From Ruminococcus sp. (GTDB taxonomy: Bacteria > Bacillota > Clostridia > Oscillospirales > Ruminococcaceae): a DNA stretch of 64,000 nucleotides. How positions within the stretch are numbered: the stretch's first letter is position 1; each line of letters starts with the position of its first letter. The notes under the pieces were generated by a model that saw only the letters and a list, made by a program, of their open reading frames with translations, had not been told where the DNA came from and ran no database searches. Position numbers and translations under genes: made by a program. The stretch is taken from NCBI GenBank assembly GCA_021202895.1, contig JAJQCE010000023.1:62001-126000 (forward strand), written 5' to 3'. Shown here one piece after another: positions 18,122 to 27,298 of this stretch.

Positions 18122-19513
18122 TCAAAGCTCGTTTACAAGCCGCTTGAAATGCTTTCCTCTTTCCTCAAAATTTACATACATATCAAAGCTTGCGCTTGCA
18201 GGCGAAAGTGAAACTATATCTCCTGGCTTTGATAAATCAACAGCCTGCTCTACCGCCTCTTCAAGACTCTTTACTCTAACTATTTTCAATCCGCTGTCGG
18301 GATAGAGCGGAGAGGACTTAACAGCCGCCTCGATTTTCGGTGCGGTTGCGCCCAGCAAAATAAGCAGCTTCACCTTTTCATTAACTAAATCAGCCATAGG
18401 CTCATACGGGATTTTCTTGTCATATCCGCCTGCTATTATTATAATCTTTTGGTCGAAGGAATTAAGACCCGCCATAACTCTTGTCGGACTTGTGGCAATT
18501 GAATCGTTGTACCACTTGACCCCGTCGATTTCCCTTATAAACTCTATTCTATGCTCTACTCCGCCGAAGCTTATCGCCGTATTTACAATGCTCTCAATTG
18601 AAACCTCTCCCCACACTGCTGAAATTGCGCAGAGGTAGTTATCGACGTTATGTATTCCAGGAATTTTAATATCGTCCCTATGAACTATCTCGGTGATTTC
18701 GCCATTTTCAGCAAAACAAAGCATACCGTCGCTTCTTAAAAACGCTCCGCAGTCAGTGTTGCCCGAAAGTGAGAATTTAACCGCCTTGCCTCTCACCATA
18801 TCTAGCAGCTTCATAGTTTCCTCATTGTCGGCGTTAAGCACTGTTCTTGAAAAAGCGTTCTGATGCCTTAAAATATTGCACTTGGCATCTATATATTCCT
18901 CCATCGTGCCGTGAACGTCAAGGTGATTCGGAGCTATATTGGTTATAACCGCAGTTTCAGGAGATTTCCTCATCGAAATAAGCTGAAAGCTTGAAAGCTC
19001 CACCACAGCGGTATCCGTTTCGCTCATCATTTCAACCTTGGGAAGCAGTGCCTTTCCGATATTGCCGCCCAGATGTACGCGTTTGCCCTCCGCCTTTAAA
19101 AACTCACTGATAAGAGTAGTCGAGGTAGTCTTGCCGTCAGAGCCTGTAACTGCATAAATTTTGCACGGACATAGGTCAAAGAAAACCTCCATCTCGGAAG
19201 TGACCGTAACTCCCTTTCTCCTAGCTTCAGTCAAAATCGGATTATTAAAGTACATTCCAGGAGTGCGGAAAACTATATCGCAATTAAAAACCTCGTCAAG
19301 ATAATTTTCACCTAACGCAAAATCCGCTCCCTTTGCGGTAAATTCGTTAAAAAGCTCCTCGCTGAAATGCTCCTCGTCCTTTTTATCTAAAATAACAACG
19401 CTTATCCCTTTAGCAAGAAAAAGCCTGATAAGCTCGTTATGGCTCACTCCCGTGCCTATAAACCCTACTCTTTTATCCTTAATAGAATTAAAAAATCTCT
19501 GTGCTTTTGTCAT
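18122..19513 (-). CDS. murD: UDP-N-acetylmuramoyl-L-alanine--D-glutamate ligase
   Basis: 463 residues. The N-terminal Rossmann-like UDP-binding domain contains GFIGTGVSHNEL. The ATP-binding loop is TGSDGKTTST (about 123-132), and the Mur-ligase centre is ITNIAPNHLDVHG. It adds D-Glu to UDP-MurNAc-L-Ala in the cytoplasm. Start ATG 19513 has AAGGAG ten bases upstream; the frame is open for 21 more codons without a site. First gene of the minus-strand block, downstream of a clear promoter. Confidence 0.94.
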   Translation of the reverse strand: MTKAQRFFNSIKDKRVGFIGTGVSHNELIRLFLAKGISVVILDKKDEEHFSEELFNEFTAKGADFALGENYLDEVFNCDIVFRTPGMYFNNPILTEARRKGVTVTSEMEVFFDLCPCKIYAVTGSDGKTTSTTLISEFLKAEGKRVHLGGNIGKALLPKVEMMSETDTAVVELSSFQLISMRKSPETAVITNIAPNHLDVHGTMEEYIDAKCNILRHQNAFSRTVLNADNEETMKLLDMVRGKAVKFSLSGNTDCGAFLRSDGMLCFAENGEITEIVHRDDIKIPGIHNVDNYLCAISAVWGEVSIESIVNTAISFGGVEHRIEFIREIDGVKWYNDSIATSPTRVMAGLNSFDQKIIIIAGGYDKKIPYEPMADLVNEKVKLLILLGATAPKIEAAVKSSPLYPDSGLKIVRVKSLEEAVEQAVDLSKPGDIVSLSPASASFDMYVNFEERGKHFKRLVNEL

Positions 19514-19564
19514 ATACTGCGTTCTCCTTTTTCGTCTTAAATATAAATCTCTCTCCCTACTTTT

Positions 19565-19593
19565 ATTATATATCATAATTGAGAAAATAGCAA
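19565..19593 (-). promoter_or_regulatory. Promoter of the murD operon
   Basis: Minus strand TTGCTA (19593-19588), 17 bp, TATAAT (19570-19565). Perfect -10 and 4/6 -35. Confidence 0.65.
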
Positions 19594-19684
19594 GGGGTAT
19601 TAAGGAAAATTAACATTTGAGCAAATCGCCTGCGCTGAATTTTTTATTTTCCGTTTAGAGCGCAGCAAAATATGATAAGCCAGC

Positions 19685-19750
19685 CTGCAAGAGCATTTGT
19701 TCTGAACACTATTACAAAAACATTAGCTTTCAGGACAAATGCTCTTGCAG
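19685..19750. repeat. Long inverted repeat between murD and argS
   Basis: CTGCAAGAGCATTTGT (19685-19700) is exactly complementary to 19735-19750. The stem extends with TCTGAA against TTCAGG around a loop of about 22 bases. It lies in the 377-bp gap between the divergent murD and argS genes, about 95 bp from the murD promoter and 145 bp from the argS promoter, in neither mRNA as predicted. A short T-run follows on the plus strand, so it may be a relic terminator or a mobile-element footprint. The rest of the gap holds the two promoters and nothing else I can name. Confidence 0.5.
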
Positions 19751-19893
19751 CCGTTTTTGCGAACCTTAGTCATATTACAAGACACAGCAAACAGACCATT
19801 TATAGCTAAACCTAGATTTAGCATTTTTCAATTAAAAATTTATACACGCATTGACAAGTAAATTAAATTTTTCTCAGAAATTCACTCGGCATA

Positions 19894-19922
19894 TTGACTT
19901 TTTTAAAAAAAGGTGTTATACT
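19894..19922 (+). promoter_or_regulatory. Promoter of argS
   Basis: TTGACT (19894-19899), exactly 17 bp, TATACT (19917-19922). This places the transcript start near 19929, so any argS start upstream of that is excluded. Confidence 0.75.
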
Positions 19923-19953
19923 TATAAAGGATAAATTTTTTAGGATGGTGACT

Positions 19954-21708
19954 ATGAAAACTCTTATTCAAATTCTCACCGATAAAGCTTCTGTGGCTTT
20001 TACCGAGTGCGGATATTCAGGCGAGCTTGGCACTGTCAGCGTTTCGGATCGTCCGGATCTTTGCCAGTTTCAGTGCAACGGTGCTTTTTCAGGCGCAAAG
20101 CTTTATCACAAAGCACCCCGAATGATAGCAGACGATGTGGTTAAAAGGCTTTCTGACGACCCGACTTTTTCAAAAGCGGAGGTTGTCGGTGCAGGGTTTA
20201 TAAATTTAAATATTTCTGACGAATTTTTGCTTGAGCATATAAACGAAATGCTTGAGGACGCCGATCTGGGTATTCCTCAGGCGCAAAAGGCTGAAACTAT
20301 CGTGCTTGACTACGGCGGTCCTAATATCGCAAAGCCGCTCCACGTTGGACATCTGCGCTCTGCGGTTATAGGCGAATCGGTTAAGCGGATCGCACAGGCT
20401 GTCGGACACAGGACGATAAGCGATATTCACTTAGGCGACTGGGGCTTGCAGATTGGGCTTGTAATTGCCGAGCTTAGCGAGAGATACCCCGACTGGGATT
20501 GCTTTAAGGACGGCTTTAATCCTGACAGCTTTGACGACATACCTCTGACGCCTGAGCAGCTTTACGAGGTTTACCCCTTTGCAAGCGCAAAAAGCAAGAC
20601 CGATGAGACTTTCAAGCAAAAGGCTCGTCAAATAACAGCCGACCTGCAAAAGGGTGACAAGGTTTACAATGCGCTTAGAAACGAGATAGTAAAGGTAACT
20701 ACTCCTGATGTGCGCTCAAATTATCAAAACCTCAACGTTTCACTTGATTTGTGGCTCGGTGAAAGCGATTCGGCAGGGTATATCCCCACGCTTATTGAAA
20801 AGCTGAATGAAAAGGGTATGCTCTACGAAAGCGATGGAGCTTTGGTTGCTAATGTTTCGCAGAGCGATGACAAGGTGGAGATTCCGCCGATTATAATTGT
20901 AAAATCTGACGGCTCATATATCTATGCGACTACCGACCTCGCAACGCTTATTCAGCGGCAGGAGGATTTTGATCCTGATGAGGTCTGGTATGTGGTTGAC
21001 GCTCGTCAGAGCCTGCACTTTACACAAGTTTTCCGCTGCGCAAAAAAGGCGGAAATAGTAGGCGATGACACCAAGCTTGTCCATATCGGCTACGGCACAA
21101 TGAACGGCAGCGATGGCAAGCCCTACAAAACTCGTGACGGCGGAGTTATGCGACTTTCGGATTTTTACAACACCGTTTACAATGCGGCTCTTGAAAGAAT
21201 AAGCAATTCAAAATTCAGCCGTGACGAGGAAAAGGAGGACATCGCACGCAAAATAACGGTTGCGGCGATTAAGTTCGGCGACCTTATAAATTACTGCATG
21301 AAGGACTATGTTTTTGACATAGACAAATTCTTGGCTCCCGACGGCAAGACTGGCTCCTTCCTGCTCTACACTGTAGCAAGGGTAAACTCGCTTTTCTACA
21401 AAACCGAATTTGACTACAGCTTTGATTCAAAGGAGATTTACACCGATGTTGAGCGTGAGCTTCTTATAAAAATTGCGCTTTCACCTGAAGCCTATCTTTT
21501 AGCCTTCCGTGAAAAAGCGCCCAGCGTCATCTGCGAAAACGCTTATCAGCTTGCCTCGCAGTTCTCTAAATTTTATCACGACAATCATATTCTTACCGAA
21601 GAAAATCCCGACAAAAGAAAAGCGTGGCTCAACGTATGCTTTGCGCTTAAAAGCGTGCTTGAAAAGCAGCTTGACGTTTTAGGAATTGAATCGGTGGATC
21701 TAATGTGA
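19954..21708 (+). CDS. argS: Arginine--tRNA ligase
   Basis: 584 residues, a class I synthetase. It has an N-terminal tRNA D-loop-recognition domain, GPNIAKPLHVGH with the HIGH-like HVGH at 130-133, the active-site region TTDLATL, a KMSKS-equivalent YKTRDGG, and a C-terminal DALR anticodon-binding domain. It attaches Arg to tRNA-Arg; ArgS usually needs the tRNA for amino-acid activation. Start chosen is ATG 19954 (AGGATGG just upstream) because the promoter overlaps the longer frame; ATG 19945 is the alternative. Followed after 16 bp by a glycosidase gene. Confidence 0.95.
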   Translation: MKTLIQILTDKASVAFTECGYSGELGTVSVSDRPDLCQFQCNGAFSGAKLYHKAPRMIADDVVKRLSDDPTFSKAEVVGAGFINLNISDEFLLEHINEMLEDADLGIPQAQKAETIVLDYGGPNIAKPLHVGHLRSAVIGESVKRIAQAVGHRTISDIHLGDWGLQIGLVIAELSERYPDWDCFKDGFNPDSFDDIPLTPEQLYEVYPFASAKSKTDETFKQKARQITADLQKGDKVYNALRNEIVKVTTPDVRSNYQNLNVSLDLWLGESDSAGYIPTLIEKLNEKGMLYESDGALVANVSQSDDKVEIPPIIIVKSDGSYIYATTDLATLIQRQEDFDPDEVWYVVDARQSLHFTQVFRCAKKAEIVGDDTKLVHIGYGTMNGSDGKPYKTRDGGVMRLSDFYNTVYNAALERISNSKFSRDEEKEDIARKITVAAIKFGDLINYCMKDYVFDIDKFLAPDGKTGSFLLYTVARVNSLFYKTEFDYSFDSKEIYTDVERELLIKIALSPEAYLLAFREKAPSVICENAYQLASQFSKFYHDNHILTEENPDKRKAWLNVCFALKSVLEKQLDVLGIESVDLM

Positions 21709-21724
21709 AGAAAGGACTTAATCT

Positions 21725-22975
21725 ATGAAACTTAATTTCAAAAAGACGCTTGCTGTTTTTATCTGTGCAGTCTTAGCGGCGGCAAGCGTTTCCTGCGGCT
21801 CGTCAGACGACAGCAGCTCAGCTTCTTCAAGCTCTACATCAAGCGAATCAACTACATCTATGTCGTATTACGACCCACCTATGGATATTGACTATGAAAC
21901 GGACGGCACAGCCAAGGTAAGCGTTGACGGAACAGAGCTTGTGGTTGGCGGTGAAACGCTGTGGATTAACGGAGTAAACACTCCTTGGGATCAGTGGAAC
22001 GACTTCGGCGGAAATTTCAACTACGCTTTCTGGGATCTTCATTTTCAGGAGCTTGAGGACACTGGAATAAATGCCACGCGAATTTGGATAAACTGCAGTA
22101 GCATGGTAGGAGTTATCCTCAACGAGGACGGTTCCTTTAATTCGGTTACAGATTCTCACTGGCAGGATTTAGACGTGCTTTTTACAATCGCTAAGAAGCA
22201 TGGCATTTATATAATGGCAACGCTTCTCTCATTCGACCATTTCAAGGACGAGAACGACTATTACGATTACTGGAGAAGCATGATTACCGACAGCGACAAC
22301 ATTGACAGCTTTGTAGAGGGCTATGTTGTGCCGTTTGTCGAAAGATACGACAGCTGCGACTACCTGTGGAGCGTCGACCTCATGAATGAGCCTGACTGGG
22401 TTTATGAAAATGAGGAGTGCGGACAAATTGGCTGGGAGAATATTTCAAACTACTTCGCCCGTGCATCGGCGGCTATTCACGAAAACTCCGATGTTCTTGT
22501 AACTGTAGGCTTTGGTGTTGTAAAATATAATTCCGACTCATACGAGGGCAACTACGGCTCGGACGAATATTTGCAGAGCCTTTCTGGAAATGAAAATTCC
22601 TATCTGGATTTCTACTCAACGCATTTCTACAACTGGGAGCTGCCCTATTACGGTTTACCATACATAGGTTCGCCTACCGACTTTTTGCTTGATGGGACAA
22701 AGCCATGCGTTATAGGCGAGTGCGCCGCATATGACTACACAGAATCGGGTATCACGCTTGAATCAAAATACGAGGACGCTTACAACAACGGCTGGAACGG
22801 AGTTATGGCATGGACCTCGAACGGCGTTGACGACTGTGGAAATCTTGAAAACATAGAGCCTGCTGCCGCTAAGATTTTAGAGCTTGCCGAAAGCGAGGTT
22901 TATCCGTTGGGCAGAAGCTCAGACGATGAATCAGAGGAATCTGACGACACAGATGAAGCAGAGGACGCATCCTGA
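21725..22975 (+). CDS. Extracellular glycoside hydrolase lipoprotein (GH5/cellulase-superfamily-like)
   Basis: 416 residues. A signal peptide ends in a lipobox SVSC with Cys24, then a Ser-rich linker and a TIM-barrel glycosidase. The clan-A pattern is clear: catalytic acid in LMNEP (E222) and nucleophile in VIGEC (E332), about 110 residues apart, with an aromatic MAWTSNG after the nucleophile. The closest family feel is the GH5/GH26 mannanase-like group, but I cannot fix substrate or subfamily. The C-terminal tail is acidic. It would be lipidated (lgt is in this window) and face outside. Located between argS and comEC, with AAAGGA before the ATG. Confidence 0.8.
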   Translation: MKLNFKKTLAVFICAVLAAASVSCGSSDDSSSASSSSTSSESTTSMSYYDPPMDIDYETDGTAKVSVDGTELVVGGETLWINGVNTPWDQWNDFGGNFNYAFWDLHFQELEDTGINATRIWINCSSMVGVILNEDGSFNSVTDSHWQDLDVLFTIAKKHGIYIMATLLSFDHFKDENDYYDYWRSMITDSDNIDSFVEGYVVPFVERYDSCDYLWSVDLMNEPDWVYENEECGQIGWENISNYFARASAAIHENSDVLVTVGFGVVKYNSDSYEGNYGSDEYLQSLSGNENSYLDFYSTHFYNWELPYYGLPYIGSPTDFLLDGTKPCVIGECAAYDYTESGITLESKYEDAYNNGWNGVMAWTSNGVDDCGNLENIEPAAAKILELAESEVYPLGRSSDDESEESDDTDEAEDAS

Positions 22976-22994
22976 ATAAAAGAGGAGAATTACA

Positions 22995-24938
22995 ATGAAT
23001 TTAACCGCAGACAACGTAACAAGAAAATTATTCTTTGCCGCCTGCGGTTGGATTTTCGGTCTTTTGCTCTTTTACAATTTTACAGTTAAAACGGCAGCCG
23101 CCGTAATTATCGCAGTGGGTTTTCTCACTGCGGTAATTTTTATGCGCAAGCTAAAATTTGTCTGCCTTATGACTGTTTCAGCCTGCGCCGCCTTAGCTTT
23201 CTTTTCAGGCTTTAATGCGCTCATAAAAGACAAAATCACAGAGCTTGACGGTCAGGAAATTACAATTGTCGGTTCGATTACAGATTACAGCTATATCGGA
23301 AGCGACACTGTGCGCATTACCGTAAAGGGTGAGATTTACGGTGCGGGAAAAGCCACAATAAGCTTTTACACATCAGACCAAAGCTTTGACTATTACGACA
23401 AGGTAACTGTGACGGGCGAGGTTAAGCAGATTGAAAACACTCTTAGCTTCAGCGGCGAGGACTACTATCAGTCGCTGGGAATTTACCTTCAAGGAAGCGG
23501 GACTGCCGAATGTGAAAAGTCAAATGAATGTTCAAACATTTTGCTGCGGAGCATTAAGCATTTCAGAGATTACACGGTAAACAGAATTTACGCTGTCTGT
23601 GACTCTCAATCCGCCGCCTTTCTTGCGGCAACGCTTTGCTCTGACAAATCCCACATCTCCTCTCAGACTAAAAGCGACATCTACCGTGCAGGGCTAGGTC
23701 ATCTCTTCGCAGTTTCGGGTACTCACGTTGTAATGCTCACCGCTTTTTTGCTTCCGATTTTCAGCAGACTTTTCAACTCCAAGCGCATACGCTCCTTTGC
23801 AATGCTGATTTTCATCTGGAGCTTTGCGGTTTTTGCAGGCGGCTCGATTTCTGTCGTTCGAGCCTGCATAATGACAAGTGTTTCACTTTTGTCAGCATTT
23901 TTCAACCGTGAAAGCGATTCGGCAAATTCGCTCGGTGCGGCGGCAATTCTCATCACGCTTAACTGTCCCTATGCAATAACCTCTGTTTCCTTTGTGATGT
24001 CCTTTGCCGCTTCATTTGCCTTTGGTGTGATTTCACCTGCGCTCTGCAAAGGCAGAGCTCGCTCCTCCGCCGCAAGAACTGCGGTTTCATATATTTGTGT
24101 AAACACCTGCACCTTTCCGATATGCGCAGTCTTTTTCAGCGAAATATCCATAGTTTCCGCCCTGACAAACCTGCTTCTTATCCCACTCGCCACGCTTACG
24201 CTTTCGCTTTCATATGCTTTTACAATAACAGGCTCGGTTTTCACTCCGGTAATTTACATAGCACAGCTTTTGGCTGAACTAATTTTAAAAATCTGCTCAC
24301 TTGTCACTGCTTCGCCTATAAGCTACATAGGCACGATGAACGCTTCACTTTTGGTGTTTATAGGAATTTTCACTGCCGCTGTATTATGCCTCTTTGCCGT
24401 CAAGCGTCCGAGCAAGCCGAAAAGAGAAATTCTTTTATGCTGTGAATTTTACATACTGCTTTGCGCCGCCGCAGAAATTATTTCAATGCTTCCGATTGAC
24501 AACACACTTCTTGTCTATCCCGATGACGACGGATACTGCGCCGTGATTTTAACTGACGAATACGCAATAGTTTTCGACATGGACAATCATGCAAACCTAA
24601 GCTACACGCTTGCAAGGGAAATAGAAGCTGCCCACCTCTCTAACGCTTATGTTTTCATTTCCACAGAAGCGCCGTTCACCTCCTGCGTTTACGAGGACGA
24701 GCTTTCAGCTAAAGCGATATATTTCTCACCGACTTACGCTGACGAGATAGATTCAATTTATTTAATAGCTCAACGCACAGCCGATTTAGGCGAATACACA
24801 GTTAGCTTTACTGATGAAAGCTTCGTTATAACAAATGAAACTACAGAAATTTCACTCAGCAGTGAGAAAATTATTATTGGCGGCAAGGAGTACGATGCAA
24901 GCGGTTTCTTTGGTCTCTCTGAATTTAGCTTGGAATAA
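22995..24938 (+). CDS. ComEC/Rec2-related membrane protein with degenerate C-terminal domain
   Basis: 647 residues. N-terminal transmembrane helices and an OB-like segment (about 75-170) are followed by the ComEC competence domain with the signature GHLFAVSGTHVVML near residue 240 and many membrane helices up to about 490. ComEC forms the DNA uptake channel. The usual C-terminal metallo-beta-lactamase domain is only partly represented: the region after residue 500 shows strands (VYPDDDGYCAVI, YAIVFDMDNHAN) but no HxHxDH metal motif. Full ComEC is about 750-800 residues. Nuclease-like activity is therefore unlikely. Starts 19 bp after the glycosidase; RBS AGAGGAG. Confidence 0.8.
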   Translation: MNLTADNVTRKLFFAACGWIFGLLLFYNFTVKTAAAVIIAVGFLTAVIFMRKLKFVCLMTVSACAALAFFSGFNALIKDKITELDGQEITIVGSITDYSYIGSDTVRITVKGEIYGAGKATISFYTSDQSFDYYDKVTVTGEVKQIENTLSFSGEDYYQSLGIYLQGSGTAECEKSNECSNILLRSIKHFRDYTVNRIYAVCDSQSAAFLAATLCSDKSHISSQTKSDIYRAGLGHLFAVSGTHVVMLTAFLLPIFSRLFNSKRIRSFAMLIFIWSFAVFAGGSISVVRACIMTSVSLLSAFFNRESDSANSLGAAAILITLNCPYAITSVSFVMSFAASFAFGVISPALCKGRARSSAARTAVSYICVNTCTFPICAVFFSEISIVSALTNLLLIPLATLTLSLSYAFTITGSVFTPVIYIAQLLAELILKICSLVTASPISYIGTMNASLLVFIGIFTAAVLCLFAVKRPSKPKREILLCCEFYILLCAAAEIISMLPIDNTLLVYPDDDGYCAVILTDEYAIVFDMDNHANLSYTLAREIEAAHLSNAYVFISTEAPFTSCVYEDELSAKAIYFSPTYADEIDSIYLIAQRTADLGEYTVSFTDESFVITNETTEISLSSEKIIIGGKEYDASGFFGLSEFSLE

Positions 24939-24990
24939 ATCCTGCAATCCTTTAACTGAAAAATTTTACACAATTACCAACAATAAAACA

Positions 24991-25010
24991 GCCGCTCCTT
25001 AAGGAACGGC
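24991..25010. terminator. Terminator shared by comEC and the large transport operon
   Basis: GCCGTTCC and GGAGCGGC (minus strand) pair across TTAA with one G-U, followed by TGTTTTATT. The plus strand reads a similar hairpin then GATTTTATTTTGTTTT. It lies between convergent genes and looks bidirectional. Confidence 0.75.
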
Positions 25011-25036
25011 GATTTTATTTTGTTTTGTTTTCTTGC

Positions 25037-26116
25037 TTACATACCAGTCAGACCTGAACGCTCTACACCTTCTATGAAGTACCTTTGCAGGAATATGTAC
25101 ATAATCAGCAAGGGCGTTATCGAGAGCAGACAGCCTGATTCAAGCCACACTATCATCTGTCTTGCACTTACACTCTCGCCGTCAAACAGCTCCTGCTGAA
25201 GCGTTGAGTCGAGATTTTTAAGCATAAGCGCTACCGTGTTGTTTTGTGTAAAGAATGACGCTGAGACGTAGTAGTCATTCCAATACCATACTATCGAGAA
25301 CAGGAAAACTGTCAGGAAGGATGTCTTAGCGTTAGGAACCATGATTTTAACGTAGGTTTCAAACGGTCCGCAGCCATCCAGGTAAGCCGCATCCTCAAGC
25401 TCCTTGGGCAGTCCTCTAAAGAACTGACGGAAAATGTAGATGAACAGTCCAGCTTTGATACCGTTAGCAAACAGCGCAGGCAGATACATCGTAAGACCGC
25501 TGTTGATAAGCGAAACCTGACTTCCTCCAATATAAAGCGGAATCAATCCGAAAAGCTTAAAGTAAGCGTACTGCATATACAGCGGGATTGTAATAATCTG
25601 CGGAGGAACTATGATCATCATGAGAACTACTCCGAAAAGAATGCCTCTTCCTTTGAATTTAAATCTTGCAAAACCATAGCCTGTGATCGAGCAGGTAAAA
25701 ACCTGCAAAACTGAGGATACTATGTTAATTATAATTGTGTTAAGAAGGGTATTTGTTAAAGGACTGCTCCAATCCCATGTGGTGAATCTCATCAGATTCG
25801 CTACAGTTTCAATGTTGTCAATCGTAAAGCTCTTTGGAAGCCATACTATAGAAGGATCACTCATCTGATCGTTGGGTCGGAATGCAGTTGACAGCATAAA
25901 CAGCAAAGGATACATGATTACAAATCCAAGTCCAAACAGAATCAAGGCTCTGAATATCGGCCAGATTGTACCGATTAGTCTTTTGTTTCTGTTGTAACGA
26001 ATCTGCTCAGGAGTGAAGTACTTGTCAAGACCCTCCTCCTTCATGCGCTTAAGTCGCTCCTTTTGCTCCTTTTTACGCTCCTTTTCAAATTCCTTTTCTT
26101 CCTTTTTCGTTGCCAA
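25037..26116 (-). CDS. Carbohydrate ABC transporter permease, MalG/UgpE type
   Basis: 359 residues. A highly charged N-terminal stretch of about 50 residues precedes six predicted membrane helices. The binding-protein-dependent EAA loop is DAAYLDGCGPFETYVKIMVP. It starts at TTG 26116 with AAGGGGGG eight bases upstream; no better start is seen. It is the last gene of the cluster and pairs with the MalF-type permease 15 bp upstream. Confidence 0.88.
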   Translation of the reverse strand: MATKKEEKEFEKERKKEQKERLKRMKEEGLDKYFTPEQIRYNRNKRLIGTIWPIFRALILFGLGFVIMYPLLFMLSTAFRPNDQMSDPSIVWLPKSFTIDNIETVANLMRFTTWDWSSPLTNTLLNTIIINIVSSVLQVFTCSITGYGFARFKFKGRGILFGVVLMMIIVPPQIITIPLYMQYAYFKLFGLIPLYIGGSQVSLINSGLTMYLPALFANGIKAGLFIYIFRQFFRGLPKELEDAAYLDGCGPFETYVKIMVPNAKTSFLTVFLFSIVWYWNDYYVSASFFTQNNTVALMLKNLDSTLQQELFDGESVSARQMIVWLESGCLLSITPLLIMYIFLQRYFIEGVERSGLTGM

Positions 26117-26131
26117 AGTAATCCCCCCTTT

Positions 26132-27298
26132 TTAATCTACTTCGTAGTAAACGAATCTGTTTACGATCGCCAGAACGACAGCAAGAATAACTCCGATTAT
26201 TGCAAAGTATGCCCACGCCATAGCAGCAGAGTAGCCATGCTCCCACTGCGACGCCTGATTAAGTACCAGAGTCATAACCTCGTTGGAAGGATCTACGAAT
26301 GAATCAACTATTGTGTAAACTAAGCTTGCGATAATCATCGGGCTGATGTAAGGCATTGTTATTTTCCAGAAGTACTCCCATGAGGTCGCACCCTCTATTG
26401 AAGCCGCTTCCTTTGCGGAATCGGGTACACCCTGCAATGCCGACAGGAACAGCAGTATCTGGATACCGCATTTCCAAATCAGATTGAAAATGTCCGACGT
26501 TACCGTTGAGATAATCTCTGTCAGATTATCGCTTATGTTGTAAACTCCAAGGAATTCAAGCAACTGGTCTACAAGGTCTGTTTCAAACATCGTGCTGAAC
26601 TGCTCTGAACCGCCCGAATATCCGCCCGTTGACATATTACCGTTGATAATGTCGATAACAGGTCCTGTCGCTATAATTACAGGCAGGAAGAAGATTGCAC
26701 GGGCTGCCGTTCTTCCTTTGAATTTTTGGTTAAGTATTACCGCTATGAACACCGAGAATATCAGGATAAGAGGCGTGTTTATAAGCGTGTCCCTAAGCTG
26801 CTCTACAAGTGCCGGCGAATAATACTGGTCTTTTCTAAACGCATTGTAGTAGTTCTGGATTCCTAGGTTTGTAAGCTGCATTCCTCCGGAAACTACCTTG
26901 GTGTCGTGGAATGAATAGATAAGCGACTGGATAAGCGGCACTATAAAGAAGTATAACGTTCCAAAAAACCACAGTGCAATAAATCCATATCCGTACAGTG
27001 CTTTTCTTCTTTCATACGGAATTTTTATGCCCTTTTGCTTTTCAGGTATCACCGCTGCCGCTGAGTAATCCGCAACTGCGGTTTCCTCTTCAGCTTCAGA
27101 CTCTGTATCAGCCTCCGCTTCAGCTTCAACTTCTTCAGCTTCAGCCGCTTCCTCTTCGGCAACAGCCTCAGGAGCTTCTTCCAACTGCTGAGCCTCTTCC
27201 GCTTCGTTTTCCTCAACCGTTTCGGTTTCAGTCACTTCTTCGGTCTTTTCAATATTATTCTCTTCAGCGTTCTCTAAAGACTTTTTCTTTCTGCTCAT
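26132..27298 (-). CDS. Carbohydrate ABC transporter permease, MalF/UgpA type, with acidic N-terminal extension
   Basis: 388 residues. The first about 85 are extremely Glu/Ala-rich and probably disordered, followed by a basic KGIKIPYERRKALYGY segment and six membrane helices. EAA loop: EAASIEGATSWEYFWKITMP. Such a long acidic cytoplasmic arm is unusual for the family. Its ATG overlaps the stop of the DUF5696 gene by one base (TGATG). Confidence 0.88.
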   Translation of the reverse strand: MSRKKKSLENAEENNIEKTEEVTETETVEENEAEEAQQLEEAPEAVAEEEAAEAEEVEAEAEADTESEAEEETAVADYSAAAVIPEKQKGIKIPYERRKALYGYGFIALWFFGTLYFFIVPLIQSLIYSFHDTKVVSGGMQLTNLGIQNYYNAFRKDQYYSPALVEQLRDTLINTPLILIFSVFIAVILNQKFKGRTAARAIFFLPVIIATGPVIDIINGNMSTGGYSGGSEQFSTMFETDLVDQLLEFLGVYNISDNLTEIISTVTSDIFNLIWKCGIQILLFLSALQGVPDSAKEAASIEGATSWEYFWKITMPYISPMIIASLVYTIVDSFVDPSNEVMTLVLNQASQWEHGYSAAMAWAYFAIIGVILAVVLAIVNRFVYYEVD

